Assembly: GCA_022695795.1 (NCBI GenBank)
Contig: MU404062.1
Coordinates: forward strand, 186,001-250,000
Source of the DNA: Biscogniauxia marginata
Lineage: Eukaryota; Ascomycota; Sordariomycetes; Xylariales; Xylariaceae
Length of the DNA stretch: 64,000 bases
Direction of reading: 5' to 3'
The position numbers and the translations under genes are program-made. This document shows positions 26,812-38,943 of this stretch, piece by piece. The notes below the pieces were generated by a model. That model worked only from the letters and a program-made list of their open reading frames with translations, ran no database searches and was not told where the DNA came from. Numbering within the stretch: the stretch's first letter is position 1; each line of letters starts with the position of its first letter.

Positions 26812-29688
26812 TCAGTACTCATCCACATCGATGAGGTTCCGGTTGAAGAACCCGTGCACCTGCCTGCCCGCCTCGCGGCCGATGAGCGGCGCCAGCTCGG
26901 CCTCGCTCATGTTGGCCACGGCGCGCACGTTCTTCGCCTCGAGCGTGACGTTCTTGATGTTCGCGGGGGTGATCCCCGGCGCGGCGGCGAGCATGTCGTG
27001 GGGCTCGAGGTTGAAGGCCTGGTCCCCGGCGCGGGCGTCGCGGTCGAGCCCCGCGCGGACGGCGGCGGCCGGGTCCGGCTCGTCCTGCTGGGCCTTGAGG
27101 CCCTCGAAGATCTCGGCCGTCTGGTAGGGGCTGCTGCTCCAGACGATGCGCAGGCGCGGGAAGGCGAGCGTCAGGAGCACGATCTTGGACTGCAGGTCCG
27201 ACGGCGAGCCCGCGCTCGGGTCCACCGAGCGCAGGTTGCCCGACAGGTCCGCGAACGGCTCCAGCGTGAACGACTTGTTCTGGTCGAACTCGATCAGCAG
27301 CATCGGGCTCCGGTAGTGCTGGAACATGGTCTCGGCCTGGCTGTACAGGCGCCCGTCCTTGAAGGAGCTGATCAGGTCGCTGATCGACTTGCGCTCGACG
27401 CAGATGTTGGGCGAGAGGACGTAGTCCCCGACCGTCAGCATGCACGGTACGATCTCGATACTACGTCCGTGTAGTAAGGACGGCAGCGAGGAGCGGAACT
27501 CTCGGACGTCGACCACGACTCTAGGGGGTTGGGCCGTGGCAGCAAGCCGGCCGCCTCCTGCTATTCGCGTGTTGACCGTCCGGAGGAAAGCCTCTTGCGG
27601 GTCTTCGACACCATGTGCGTCGACCGTCATGACAACCGACATGCTAGCACGCTCCTTGATGAGCTTGGTGAAGCAGTCCTTCTCACGCCGAACAGATGCG
27701 AGATACCGCTGTTCCTCGACGGACCCACCATAGAACATGAAGTACACACGGACATTTCGGTCGTTGTGTGAAGATCGGTAGACCTCTACTCGTCGGATGA
27801 AGGAGGCGTCCGGTTCATACATGATGATATACCGGGGCCTGACCTCTTCAAGGACATGCTCATCCTGGTCACCTTCGTAGGCATGCACGACAACTAGATC
27901 TTGCATCTCATAAAGCTCGAAATAGTCGTCCATATCCTCAAGCGGATCGATGATGATATCTGCTTTCTGCTTCGCCTCCTCTTCTGTAAGTTCTATCTCG
28001 TTCATGAGATCAACAACCTCGGCAGGCTTTTCGAAGTACTGCGCGAGACTGCCGTTAGCGGTTCTACCGGGTGCCGCACCAACGGAACCGCCTCCGCGCA
28101 TGCGTCGCCTCTTATTCGCAGGAGCTTTCCCCCTATAGTTACCTTGGGCCTTTCGTGAGTCTACGGCGCTCTCGATGGCTTTCTGGTTCTCCGAGAAGAG
28201 CGCATTGTTTACGTTGGCAAACTCTCGCTTCCAATTTAAATAACTACGAAGCTTTTTTCTCATCATGTACGCGCCAGACGGCTTCTGCTTCTCCTTGTTC
28301 TGTTTTGACTCGTCCTCAACCTTGGGCTGTACGTACATTGTCTCAAGGTAATCTCGAAGTTGGCGACACGTTGCTGTGTCCGAACACATTATGAGAATGG
28401 TCCCGTTAGAATCATCTTTCATCACAGGCTCGAAATAAAGATCCCTGTCAATCTCCTCTAGAATCTCAGCAAGGAGTGTCCATTTCGGTTGTTCTTCTAA
28501 CACTGGACGAAGAGAATCGATAGAGCTCTGCGCAGTGGCATTCGTTTTGCTAGCATACACTCTTTGCTTGGCCGTGCTAAAAATAGTATGTGCAGCATCT
28601 AGAAACAACCAAGGGGATTGATTCTGCCTCGTAGTGCCCGGCTGTGGGGAATGCGCGGCATGGATGGTATCTAAGTGCTGTAGGAAAGAGACCGAGTCGA
28701 AAGCCAGGACCGAGTGAAGCATGCCCCTGAGAACTGTAAGATCGCTGACAATCTGCTTCGTCTTCCAGCTGACTCGATGCCAATTTGGATCTAACTGTCG
28801 TCGTACCATGATATCGAAATTCTTGAGTAATGCACTGTCTAGGTTCCAGTCCTCCATGTCCAAGCCGGAGTTACCTTTCTTGAGCTCATGGATGCTCACT
28901 TCAACGCATTCCATGATGGCCGTCTGGATCTCTTTCATGGCATCCGTCATGGGAACCTCAAGCTCAATAACTTCTGCCTTTTTCTTACCCTCGAGAGAGC
29001 CCGCGACAGTTACATGGAAGCGGGGCCAGAGCGAGGCTTTTCGTAGGAACATATTCCGCAGCATAGTTGCTAAGGGGGAGAACCCAATGGTGAAAGGGTC
29101 TGGATTATCCGAGAAAGCCTTGAGGAAGCCGGTCTTGTTCTTCTGGCGATATACTCGCAGGATGAACGCCTCGAGGGATGTAGCCACAACCTTGTCTGCG
29201 TGCAATACCACGACTCCCGTAATGCTCTCCGGGTGGAGCAGTCCCGTCAGGAGGTCGACCACTAGGATACGAGAGGTGATACTGTATATTCCACCCTTCG
29301 CATACATCTTCTCCCTGGCGGCGACGGTGGTGAAGTCGGTATTCACCACAGTCAGACCCCTCGCTTTTGGGGCTCCGCTGATAGCGGCATGCTCGGCTAG
29401 AGCCTCGCCAATCCATGCGTTTTCCCTCTCTTCCGCACCGATGATTATCAGTAGATTATTTCCGGCGGCGTCGTAGCTGTGCAGCAGGTTGCTAACCAGG
29501 CGCATAAGGCCGAGGCCCTTCGCGATGACGACGAGCTCATCTTCGGCGCGTAGTTCTTGGAACAGGTGCTGTTGGTATTCCTAGTGGATACAAGGTCAGC
29601 TGAACTCTGGCAACTGTGGTTAGAGCGGATCACGACTCACAAGAGGCAGTGAAAGCTTCACTGGTTGGGGAGCATTGTTCGCAGACAT
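26812..29688 (-). CDS. rad1: RAD1/XPF (ERCC4-family) structure-specific endonuclease, catalytic subunit
   Basis: Two exons, 29641-29688 and 26812-29580, give 938 residues; the 60-nt intron is GTGAGT..TAG. The N-terminal half is the degenerate SF2 helicase-like region of XPF, without a working Walker box (ELRAEDELVVIAKGLGLMRL, HSYDAAGNNLL). The nuclease domain starts near residue 704 with VVVDVREFRSSLPSLL and holds the signature GDY (734) and VERKSISD (744-751), which fits GDXnERKX3D. The final 70 residues form the tandem helix-hairpin-helix region (AAAPGITPANIKNV) used for dimerisation with RAD10/ERCC1. The complex cuts 5' of lesions in nucleotide excision repair and removes 3' flaps in recombination and crosslink repair. 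The start at 29688 precedes the conserved KLSLPLEYQQ stretch; an in-frame codon further upstream seems less likely. It shares a 571-bp divergent promoter with the small gene at 30260. Confidence 0.97.
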
Positions 29689-30259
29689 GCGGGGCACGTC
29701 TTTGCCAATGGGAGGAACGCGACGGGAGGGATTCAACGGTGGTCGTGCATATTCGGCTGAGAGGCGAGACGGACAATATGTCGCGTAAAGGTGGTCGGTC
29801 GGGTTATAGGCAGGTGGCTTAGTTTGTCTGGTCTTGGTTGGCCAGACGTGGTGGTTGTCGCGGGTAGACGGAGGATGAAGGGAGGAAAATCTGGGGCCGC
29901 GAATCATCGGCCATAGTTGCCGCCACTGTGACGCCGGATCACGGGTTTAGCCAGCCTACCTACATAGAGCTAGGGGTCCATACCTTAACTTTATTATTAA
30001 TACCTTATGCCTAGGTACTTCCCGGAAGGTCTAGACTTTATGATACGTCATCGTCCCGTGTAATAGAGGTGACACCAACCAACGAGTCTTTGAGTATAAG
30101 ACCTGACAAACTTCAACCACTAACTTGCCTCTTCTCTCCCCTACCTTTTCATTTACCATAGTGAAACCCTACCTCATACAACAACCTTCACTCTCTAATT
30201 CAGGAAAAAAAATCCTAACTACACTTTCCACACTACAATTGAGAGCACCTCAAACCAAA
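29689..30259. promoter_or_regulatory. Divergent promoter between rad1 and a 71-aa gene
   Basis: 571 bp separate the two start codons on opposite strands. No clear TATA box. The right half is CT/AC-rich leader-like DNA and the left half is the RAD1 leader. Shared regulation is possible but only inferred from position. Confidence 0.5.
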
Positions 30260-30549
30260 ATGCCTGAGAGTCATCCTACAGACCAGGTAGGCCAAGCCCC
30301 ACAAATTACGCTGTGATGACGGACCACGGGAACCTGGACTGACCAAATACTAATCAACAGCCACAGACGGGCAAGATTGATGCTGATACCAAGCCTCATA
30401 CTCCGAGCTCAGCAGCCGAACCTAAGGGTATAAACCCATTCTCGGCTCACAAGGCGCATCCCGGTCCTGTCGTTCCGCAGAGCATGCCGGAGCAGGAGGG
30501 GACTAAAGAAGAGCGACAGGCCAAGGCGAAGCAGTTGAATGACAAATAA
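30260..30549 (+). CDS. Small hydrophilic protein of unknown function, 71 aa
   Basis: Two exons, 30260-30286 and 30361-30549, joined in phase 0. The 74-nt intron ends TACTAATCAACAG, a near-perfect fungal branch site plus acceptor. The product starts MPESHPTDQ and is Pro-, Lys- and Glu-rich without hydrophobic segments. It has a central GINPFSAHKAHPGPVVPQ segment and ends QAKAKQLNDK. Composition suggests a disordered protein. I do not recognise a domain. The frame is open further upstream, so a longer N-terminus cannot be excluded, but the splice signals and the ATG make the short form most likely. Confidence 0.7.
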
Positions 30550-32035
30550 ACATGCCAATCTGTACTGCCTACTTCTAGTGTTACATGATGAAGGATGACT
30601 TTACGACGGGCCACGCAAGGCGGCACGGGGTGATATTGGCAGGCAACGATTCATGTAATAATCATAGGCAGACACGGTGAATCAAGAGGGTAGTACCTAG
30701 TAATACTAAAACGGTCCAACAGACCAAAGTGACCGAGACCTTTCTAACGGATACCTGTTAGTATGCTTACCTAAGGTACTACTATTCTGTGTGGTGTATA
30801 TGGCTACCTAAACTCTAGGCAGCATTGAATTATAGGTATTGGTAGTGGCTAGAATGGCGTTCGTCCACGCGTCATGCCCCGAAGACTTACGGTGCTTAGC
30901 TGACTGATTGACTACCTGGAGGTTATGTAGTTTTCTCTGGCCGGGCAAAAACCCAGCGTTACAAAATAATAATGAGTCGAAATAGGAAAAACTTCGTGAT
31001 GTCCGAATGTCAATGATAGAAAGTCTAATAACGAGTTGAAGTAAGTATAGTAGGTGATTGAACTATGCAATTGGAAGAGATGCTTAATCTAACTAACTTC
31101 GCATCTACATGTAAACCCAAGGCTCCTACCTGTACGAACTACATGCAGGCTGGATGCTACCTAAGGTACCAGGTAAGGTTGCATTCCATGGATCCAACCT
31201 ACCTGGTACCTAGGTATGGAATACCTGTTGTGGCGGTGCAGACACTTGATGGCGACCTCATGGGGAGGTGGGGTCACCTGTGGCTTCTGCACCCTTTTTT
31301 TTCTTCCACACTCGAGTCCACTTGGACAGGCTAAGGTCGACTTGGAACTTTCCATGATTGGGCTCCGTCATTTGACGCTTAATGATGTCGGGTCTCTTAT
31401 CCTCCTTCTCTACCTCCCATTACCCATACATGTTGTAGGTGACTGGCGTATTTCGTACATGAGGGCTAGGAGACTCTCGCATTCGCGAAATGCACGACAG
31501 TTCAAACGAGCTGGCATCGTCTTACCACCCCCAACGGATTTCTCATTACAGTACAACAGAGCTTAAACAGTTATCAACCTAATCAATCAATCAGTCGGTC
31601 TGCAACTCTCCGTCGTAACCGAGTTTTTCCCAAAGGCTGTGCTGCGCTGGCTTTACTTCTCTCTCTCTTTTGCACTTTTGCCCTCTCTATCTCGCTCTCT
31701 GCCTCTGCCTCTGTCTCGCTCGTCGACTTCACAGCCCTCGACGCTCAACTCAAAACTCCATTGGACTGCAGTTCTTTTAATAGGTATCTGCAGCCAACCA
31801 CCAGAGCGAGTTATCTGGCCGCCGAGCCGAGCCGCATTCCCTACTCGTTAAGCGCCCTCACCCGCGCCGACGCTGCGAGACCGCTTTGCACACACATACT
31901 CAATACCACATAACGCTGTATCGATGATCAATTAGCTTCTGCGGGCAGGAGATATCGTATCGACAACTTACTCTTGTCCTTCGTCCTCCGACCCGCCCTC
32001 ACCATCACGCGACCCTCACCACCACCCCTGTCAAC
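30550..32035. other. Intergenic region upstream of las17
   Basis: No gene seen. There are several CCTAGG-centred palindromes, for example at 31206-31217. A CT-rich stretch at about 31655-31735 and further pyrimidine-rich DNA up to the ATG look like a fungal 5' leader. Confidence 0.6.
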
Positions 32036-34088
32036 ATGCCCTCCATCCTCAGCGATGAAGACAAGGAGACCGTCAAGCGGGTGGTGCCCAAACAGACCAA
32101 CAAGATCCAGGCTGTTGCCGTCGCTAGGCTGTACGTCGCATTTCCGAACAGGTCGAAATGGACGTACACCGGACTGCAAGGTGCCATCGTTCTCGCCAAC
32201 GACTTGGTAGGGAATACCTACTGGTTGAAGTTGGTAGATGTATCCGTAAGTTACCCTGCTAGCAACCTCCCGCTCCTCGATGACGGCGTCCTGACCCCTT
32301 ACAGCCTGCTGGCCGAGGCGTGATATGGGACCAAGAGATATTCGACACCTGGTCCTATAATCAAGACCGGACCTTCTTCCACACCTTCGAGCTCGAGGAC
32401 TGCCTGGCTGGGCTGTCTTTCGCCGACGAGAAGGAGGCCAAGCAGTTCAAGAAGAAGATGGATGACAGGGAGAAGAACGCATCCAAGGCCACCAGGAACA
32501 CCCCTTTTGGTGGCTCTGCACAACACCCGCACAAGTCTGGTTTCTTCGGTGGCATCTTTGGAGGACATAGGCATTCCTCGGCACCCACGCCTCCCGACTC
32601 GCCACGCCACGCACCCACGAGGTCTTCTTCCATACATCATGTCAACGGTTTCCACAAATCCCATTCCGAATTTGCCAAGTTAGAGGCCTATGACCCTGAA
32701 TGGCGAGACAATTTCGGAAACTTCTTGTCCGAACAGGGACTCACGGACGAGTTTATCAAGGAGAATCAAGATTTCATTGTCGATTTCTTAAAGGAGCAAG
32801 GAGGTGGAGAAACAGGAAGGTCGACAGATACGTCAATACCACCACCTCCTCCCCCTCCACCCGTCAACGGAATTGGTAGCCATAGTCGAGCACCGCCACC
32901 GCCTCCTCCTCCCAGCGGAAGGTCTGAGATTGCGCCGACATCGTCGGGGTCCCGTCGTGGTGCCCCCCCTCCTCCGCCGGCACCGCGAAGATCTGGTAAA
33001 TTAGACGTTGCCCCTTCCACACATCGGGAACCAACGCCTCCGCAAGAACCAACCCCCCCACGCCCGCGTTTCAATGCTCCTCCTGCTCTACCGGATGCTG
33101 GCAAATATGCCCACGTCGAGCCACCGCGAGCTGCAAGCGCTGGGCCTCCGCCGCCTCCTAGGCCTCCTAAAACCGCAATCGAAGATGAGAAGCCGGCTCA
33201 TAGGTTTGGCGTGCCCCCAGCTTTTGCCGGGCACAAGCAGCATAACGTGCCGCCACCACCGCCGGCCAGGGGTTCAGCACCTGCTCCCCCACCGCGCAGC
33301 GAACCATCTCAACCAGTACCACCGCCTCTACCTCCGAGTCTACCACCCAAGACTCCTGCTGCGAGCGCACCGCCTCTCCCTCCAGCTTCCTCTCGGCCCG
33401 TCCCAGCGCCACCTCCAAGAAGCACTCCTCCTCCGCCCATTCCAGCATCAAGTGCGCCGCCTGCGCCTCCCGTACCTCAAGCATTTGCACCACCTCTTCC
33501 ACCTCAGCTGCCTCCCCCAACAGCTGCGGCCCCACCTCCCGCACCACCTCTTCCAACATCTATGGCGCCGCCTCCTGCACCTCCACTGCCATCTGGAGTT
33601 GGCGGACCACCTGCGCCGCCTCCGCCTCCGCCTCTACCAGCACCGGGAATGGGTGCGCCCGCACCACCACCTCCACCACCACCTCCGACTGGTGGTGCTG
33701 GCGTTCCACCCCCTCCGCCGCCTCCTCCGCCTGGGGGTGCCGCTATTCCGCCACCAGACGCCAGCCGTAGCGCCGTGCTCGATAGCATTCGGGGCGCCGG
33801 TGGTATCGGTGCACTGAAGAAAGTGGATAGGACTCAAATTAGAGACAGGAGCGGCGCTACCATAGGGGGTGGATCAGATACAGGGCCGCACGGTAGTGGG
33901 TTGCCCCCGGCTGGTATCTCTCCAGGGGGTGGCAATGGAATGGCCGACGCTCTTGCTGCAGCCCTACAGAAACGAAAGGCTAAAGTCCGAGATAGCGGTA
34001 AGTGTTTCATTTTCAAATGCATCTGTTCATATCCATGTAACTAACCTTTGCCGGGATAGATGACGAGAAAAGTGATGACGATTGGTAG
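32036..34088 (+). CDS. las17: WASP/Las17-type actin nucleation promoting factor
   Basis: Three exons, 32036-32245, 32305-33997 and 34060-34088, encode 643 residues. Residues 1-118 are a WH1 domain (AVAVARLYVAF, WTYTGLQGAIVL, FFHTFELEDCLAGLSFADE). A residual GTPase-binding-like segment (DPEWRDNFGNFLSEQGLTDE) follows. A long polyproline region of roughly 370 residues with PPPPP runs would bind SH3 proteins and profilin. One WH2 motif lies near 555-577 (SRSAVLDSIRGAGGIGALKK), then the central helix (MADALAAALQKRKAKV) and the acidic tail DDEKSDDDW. The 29-nt last exon encodes only this Arp2/3-binding tail. The family activates Arp2/3 at endocytic actin patches. Introns are GTAAGT..CAG and GTAAGT..TAG with CTAAC. 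Confidence 0.96.
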
Positions 34089-35901
34089 AGTCTAGTCGAC
34101 AATGCTCGTGTACGGCGGCGTGTGACTAGGAAAGAACGAAAGCGCGAAAGTGAGAGAAGCTTAGGCAGGGTTTGAGGAAGAGGAATCGATAGAACGCTCG
34201 TGAGCTCTAACTAAGTCGTCAAGGAACGAGCGAGAGGTGGATGACGAACTTGCGTATTTTAAAAGTTGAAGTGAGGCGGGGATAAGGAGGAAAGAAGGAA
34301 CCCTCTAGTCACCCCCGATGGTAAAGTATTTTTTCGGAATACCGCACTACTTAGGATCGGTGATTGATGGTCGATGCTACTACTACAGATACAGAGCAAG
34401 CCACCTCACCAGGAAATTGCCTATTATACCATTCCCCGTCTATACACTCATACAAAATCTCTCTACCATCCTCTAAAGTGGGAAAGGAGATCAGAAAGAT
34501 GCCTTAGGCTAGATATATATACCTAAATTTTTTCAACTATTAGAGGTACGGCGCAAGCCGGCTTTGTTTTCGGATATGCATACACACATAAATACATGAG
34601 TACTCGCTCAACGTATAAACGGAGGGATTCCTTCCTGATCTATGGGTTTGATTGGGCGTCTAGAATGCTTTGATGTCTCCGATATATATATGTACCTACA
34701 TAACTACCTACCTGTGTATGTATGTATGAGTGGTGTAGTATGGGGGTGGTGTTCCAGAGAGAGACCAACAAACGCAATACTAAAAATTATATAAATATGT
34801 TCGGTTTAGATGAGAGCCGCTATTAGCAGAAAGGAAAGAAAGGAAGAACAGAAGAGAAATAGGACATGATCTCTCGAGAAAGAGAGACAGTGAGTCACTG
34901 GGTAGGTATGTATATGTGTGTTTTACACTTGCGATTCTTAAAAATTTAGTAGGGGATAAGGTAGGCACTGGCTGCCAGGTAGCAATTTAAGATTATCCCA
35001 AAGACGTACACTGTCGCATACATACATACATACATACGAGAACCGACTACGTGGTGGCTAATGACCAATGATGTTATACAGTATAAAAATAGGGGAGGAT
35101 GATCTTGCTTCGGTGTCAACTCGAACAGATATAGTAGCCCAAAGTATCTAACTAGGAGCGTTGCCGTAAGGCATTTCAGGGAATTTATTCGCCAATAGCA
35201 CACAAAGCGACTCACCTCCATATCACAGGTCATCATTACGAGAGGAAAGAGTAGGTACGTATATATGATACGGTCCAGAAGAGACGCCGAGAAAAAGGAG
35301 GTTATGTGAATTGACTTGTCTGACCGACTGATCGATCGATCGATCAAGGATGCTCTATAAATAAAAATCCATCGCGCAACCATAAACCAACCTATCAACC
35401 ACCATCCTTAGGGGAATAACCTCCCAATCCCAGCGCGTTTTTCTTGGTCCTTCGTAGCGACGGCTACTACCCGTTTAAAAAGGCATGTTTCTCTCGAGTA
35501 AAGCCATCACCGAGCAAGGGCGTAAAAGATGATGTCGGGTGCAAAAACGGAAACGAAGAATGAAGTAGGCCATGACGTCTCTCCCACCACGGCCTTATGC
35601 TACTGCCCCCCGGAAATGAATAACCGCAATCGCCCAAAGAAAACTGTCGCGGATCCCAGGGACGTGAGAGACGAAGCGTGCCATCTGGGTTTGAGAGAGA
35701 AGACAGGTTTTGGTTTTGCTTGGCCCAGGTCAGTATGATAATAACCCAGTTGGACGATTGCCTCCCCCCCCTTCCCCCTCTGCTGCTCTGCAGTCTGGCC
35801 CTTTGTTCTCGTCAATAAACAACTCGTCGAGACGAAACATGATGATAACGAATGGGACACCGGCCCTATGTGCGTGGTGTTTGTTTTGCCCGGAAAATCT
35901 C
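34089..35901. other. Convergent intergenic region, 3' ends of las17 and tif11
   Basis: No gene seen in 1.8 kb. It holds a (CATA)n tract at about 35017-35037, a GATC repeat near 35331-35346 and scattered ATATAT stretches. ORFs here are low-complexity. Confidence 0.6.
35017..35037. repeat. (CATA)5 microsatellite
   Basis: Five tandem CATA units in non-coding DNA. Confidence 0.9.
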
Positions 35902-36763
35902 TTAGATGTCGTCGATCTCGATCTCCTTGGCGCCAGCGGCGTCCGAGTCCGAGTCGCGGTCGTCGTCGAACTCGAAATTGCACTCGCCCTCCTCGCCGGG
36001 GCCGTATGTGTCCGTCTCGTTGATCTTGGCGTTCTCGGGCAGCTCGCCGTAACTCTTCAGTGATCGAGCCTCTTCGGCCGTGTACTTGAGGATCACATCG
36101 CCCTTATCGTCCTGGTACTCACGTAGCGACAGGAGTATTATGTCGCCCTGGTTGATCCAGACCTTCTTGCGCAGCTTGCCCCGGATGTGTGCCAGCCGCT
36201 TCGCGCCGTCAAAGCATTGCGCTTCTAAATGAGAGAAGACAAGTTAGTTATTTTATTTTTATTTTATTTTCCTGGAGCTTGCAGGCGTGGAGGAGAGATT
36301 CTACTCTCCCCAAGACAGAGACACGCCGGAAATGGAAATAAAAAGACCTAACTCTGGGGATCACGTACCGAGACGACCGTTCCCTAGCATCTTGATTACT
36401 TGGGCGTATTCTAGCAAAAGTATTAGCTAACTGTTCGTGCTGCAGCTTATATGAAGGAGATGTGGAGGACGAGGGAGTGTTTGTCGGCGGCGATGGTGAT
36501 GACAGAGAATAAGCATCTCACGAACCTTGGCCATCCTCTTTGAAGGTGAGTTCTCGCTTTTCGTTGTCGTTCTCGTTCTTTCCACGACGACGATTCTTAC
36601 CACCCTATTTTGCACCATTTGTTAGTCGATGGGTGTGTCTTGCTCGGCGACAATACATGAACGTGGCAGTGGGGGCGGGATTGAGGAAAGAAAGAGAACA
36701 GAAAGAAAAAATTAAAATATAATAAAAATAGTTGACTCTTACCTTTCCCTTATTCTTAGGCAT
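35902..36763 (-). CDS. tif11: Translation initiation factor eIF1A
   Basis: Four exons, 36743-36763, 36526-36604, 36369-36410 and 35902-36224, encode 154 residues. The N-terminus [18 protein letters not shown] is the basic tail. The OB fold (about 28-105) includes [20 protein letters not shown] and [20 protein letters not shown]. The acidic tail ends EIEIDDI, the conserved C-terminus that contacts eIF5B. It acts on the 40S subunit in scanning and start-codon selection. Introns of 144, 115 and 138 nt are long for this window, and exons 1 and 3 are only 21 and 42 nt. The phase is kept at every junction and the ortholog alignment is continuous, so the model is firm. Confidence 0.96.
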
Positions 36764-37513
36764 GTTGACCGGAAGCTTCGCTACTCAAGAATAATCTGGG
36801 GTGCGGGCTAGAGAAATAAAATGATATGGTAGTATGAACTACTGTGGTGCCGAAAAGTTGAAGGCGATGGAAGTTCTGTTTTTCTGACAGGTTGTGGTTG
36901 TGGGATGTTTGTAGTGACGTTGGGCTTGTTATGTATGGAGTGCGGGCCAGTTAGAGACCTCTAGAATGAGTAATAGTGGGGTCAATGAGTAATGGTGGAG
37001 GCCCTTTCGTGCGGCTTAGCGCTCTCACGCGCTGCGTCGGAGATACCCTGGGGCGAGCAGGTATGGTTGGCCCATGGTGGGGTCGGCTTTTGGTGCACAG
37101 CAAAGTTCCTGAATAGGCTAGTATGTAGATGTATTGAGCACAGAGAAAGTACATCTTATCTAGCTAGCCATTCCACCTGTACAGATGTATTTAGTTGATG
37201 AAATATACTTTATCGAACAGCTACGACTACCTATTGTACCCAGGAACGCCCCATTTAATCTATCAAGTTTTCAACGCTGCCACCTTCAAGAACTTCTTCT
37301 ACTTCATAGCTAGGAATTTTTGTTAATTGCGACACCTTCGGAACAAGTGGTACCAGCAACGCCCTGGCCCATTTGTCTTGTATCCGTAATATTGGGGTTT
37401 GTCCTCTGCCTTAAGTTTATCTAGCCTCTCGTGTCTATTTCTAACACACGCTCTCGATACCCGCCCGATCTACGACCCCCAAGTCATGGGCTTCTTGCAG
37501 CTCGACTCGACAC
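36764..37513. promoter_or_regulatory. Divergent intergenic region between tif11 and an unknown gene
   Basis: 750 bp between start codons on opposite strands; no gene and no clear core promoter element recognised. Confidence 0.45.
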
Positions 37514-38341
37514 ATGCGGGGACCGGTTAAGACCATGACAAGGACTCTCTTCGGCCGGCCCCTGGACCCGTCACGGCTTGCGCATCATGTCCGTTTCCAG
37601 ATCAACCGGCGAAATATGGGGTCCCAGTCTTCCCCGAGAGCCTTGAGAACAATCCCCTCCAGGAAGACCGAGTACACGCCTTCCCGTAGTTATTTTGCAA
37701 AACCCGATGTATATATACCTCCCAAGATAGCGGAGGTATGCAGAAATCACAATTTAAGTCTGTGGACCGAAACGCGCGGGTTGAAGGTTAGATTTGAGAC
37801 CAACAAGTACAAGCTTAACGTTTTCTTTTCGAGGAGGCATTGCATCGACATGAAGTCGCAGAAGTATCTTGATGCGGTGGAACACCCCTTCACCCAGTCG
37901 ATATTGGACATATATATCGCCCAGAATGGGACGCCGCTGTGGTACAATGCCTGGTCTGCTTCGACTATGTCGGGGGCGTCGCCGTTGCCGACTAGGAAAG
38001 CGGCCAAGAGGATGCAGTATGCGCTGCGCAAGGCCCTGGAGGAATACGGCTATGATCGAGAAGGCCGGAAGATCGTGACAGACGAGCCTAGCCATGTCAT
38101 GGACTTGTACGGGACACTCAGGGTGGGCTGCGGAGATGCGAAGGCCATATGCAACGCCAAGGCCGCAGATCTACTGGAACACGCGAAGAAGATCATAGCC
38201 GCTGCCGAGATGGAGCTTCGGAGGGACCACACGGGTCAGCATATCCCGTCACCACGATCCCGGACCAAGCCCCAATTTGTCCAGAGGCCGAGGCCGACAT
38301 CATCCGTGAAGCCATTCCAGTTTACTAAGGTCGCAAGGTGA
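37514..38341 (+). CDS. Conserved-looking protein of unknown function, 275 aa
   Basis: Single uninterrupted frame with an ATG start. The first 35 residues are rich in Arg/Lys and free of acidic residues until the first Asp (MTRTLFGRPLDPSRLAHHV), compatible with a mitochondrial presequence. The middle has mixed alpha/beta character (LSLWTETRGLKVRFETNKY, SILDIYIAQNGTPLWYNAW), then an Ala/Arg/Lys-rich helix (RKAAKRMQYALRKALEEYGY) and a charged Pro-rich tail. I recognise no domain or catalytic motif. The frame stays open over 276 codons with regular codon use, and the position between tif11 and chs5 argues for a real gene. A possible upstream exon cannot be excluded. Confidence 0.7.
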   Translation: MRGPVKTMTRTLFGRPLDPSRLAHHVRFQINRRNMGSQSSPRALRTIPSRKTEYTPSRSYFAKPDVYIPPKIAEVCRNHNLSLWTETRGLKVRFETNKYKLNVFFSRRHCIDMKSQKYLDAVEHPFTQSILDIYIAQNGTPLWYNAWSASTMSGASPLPTRKAAKRMQYALRKALEEYGYDREGRKIVTDEPSHVMDLYGTLRVGCGDAKAICNAKAADLLEHAKKIIAAAEMELRRDHTGQHIPSPRSRTKPQFVQRPRPTSSVKPFQFTKVAR

Positions 38342-38943
38342 TTTTGGTTGTACGGGGATGGGCACATCGGAAACTAGAATGTTTCTTTGAGCATGTATCA
38401 ACACTGTGTCTTTTCTCGTACTTGCGTTGGATTTACAAGACGTGTTATCATGGCCACCGTTGGCTTGGGGGAAGAAGAAGTGATGTGAAAATGTTACACT
38501 CGCAATACCTTGGGTACCTACATATACCTGGTAAGTAGGTAGATAGGGGATAGGTAGTCCAGTACAGGTATCTATGTATGCACCGAGTTAGCTCGGACGC
38601 ATAATAGATTGCATGCGATTGAGCACTAATGCAGCGGCTTGTTTTAGCTGGCGTTTAGGCTGGTGAAGTTAAGTAATTTAGGTAGGCACATGTTAAGTTA
38701 GGTACCTACATGTAGTTCCACATGCTTAGTGTGCAGCAAGGGAAGTGAGCTCTAAATTTCTCCCCCAATCGATTGATCGACATAATTTCTTGTTGGACAC
38801 GAAACACCAGCTTTCGATAATACCTAATACACAATAATAGCAGTCACTTGCCCACGACAAACAATAAGCATATGTGATACACAAGCCAATTCTCGACAAA
38901 GAACAACTGCCCTGCTGCGACTTGACATCAGTTTATTTTCGAG
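38342..38943. other. Intergenic region upstream of chs5
   Basis: Nothing coding seen; contains TAGGTA/TACCTA words and the short chs5 leader. Confidence 0.6.

Noticed and set aside
29689..29907. Longer N-terminus for RAD1 starting at 29907
   Set aside because: The upstream 73 codons are Pro/Arg/Thr-rich and unlike the family; the ATG at 29688 directly precedes the conserved start region.
36480..36545. Apparent one-base deletion in eIF1A exon 2
   Set aside because: My first reading of the bases near 36481 and 36540 suggested a frameshift. Checking the frame against the alternate-frame translation of the same segment showed the exon is intact and 79 nt long.
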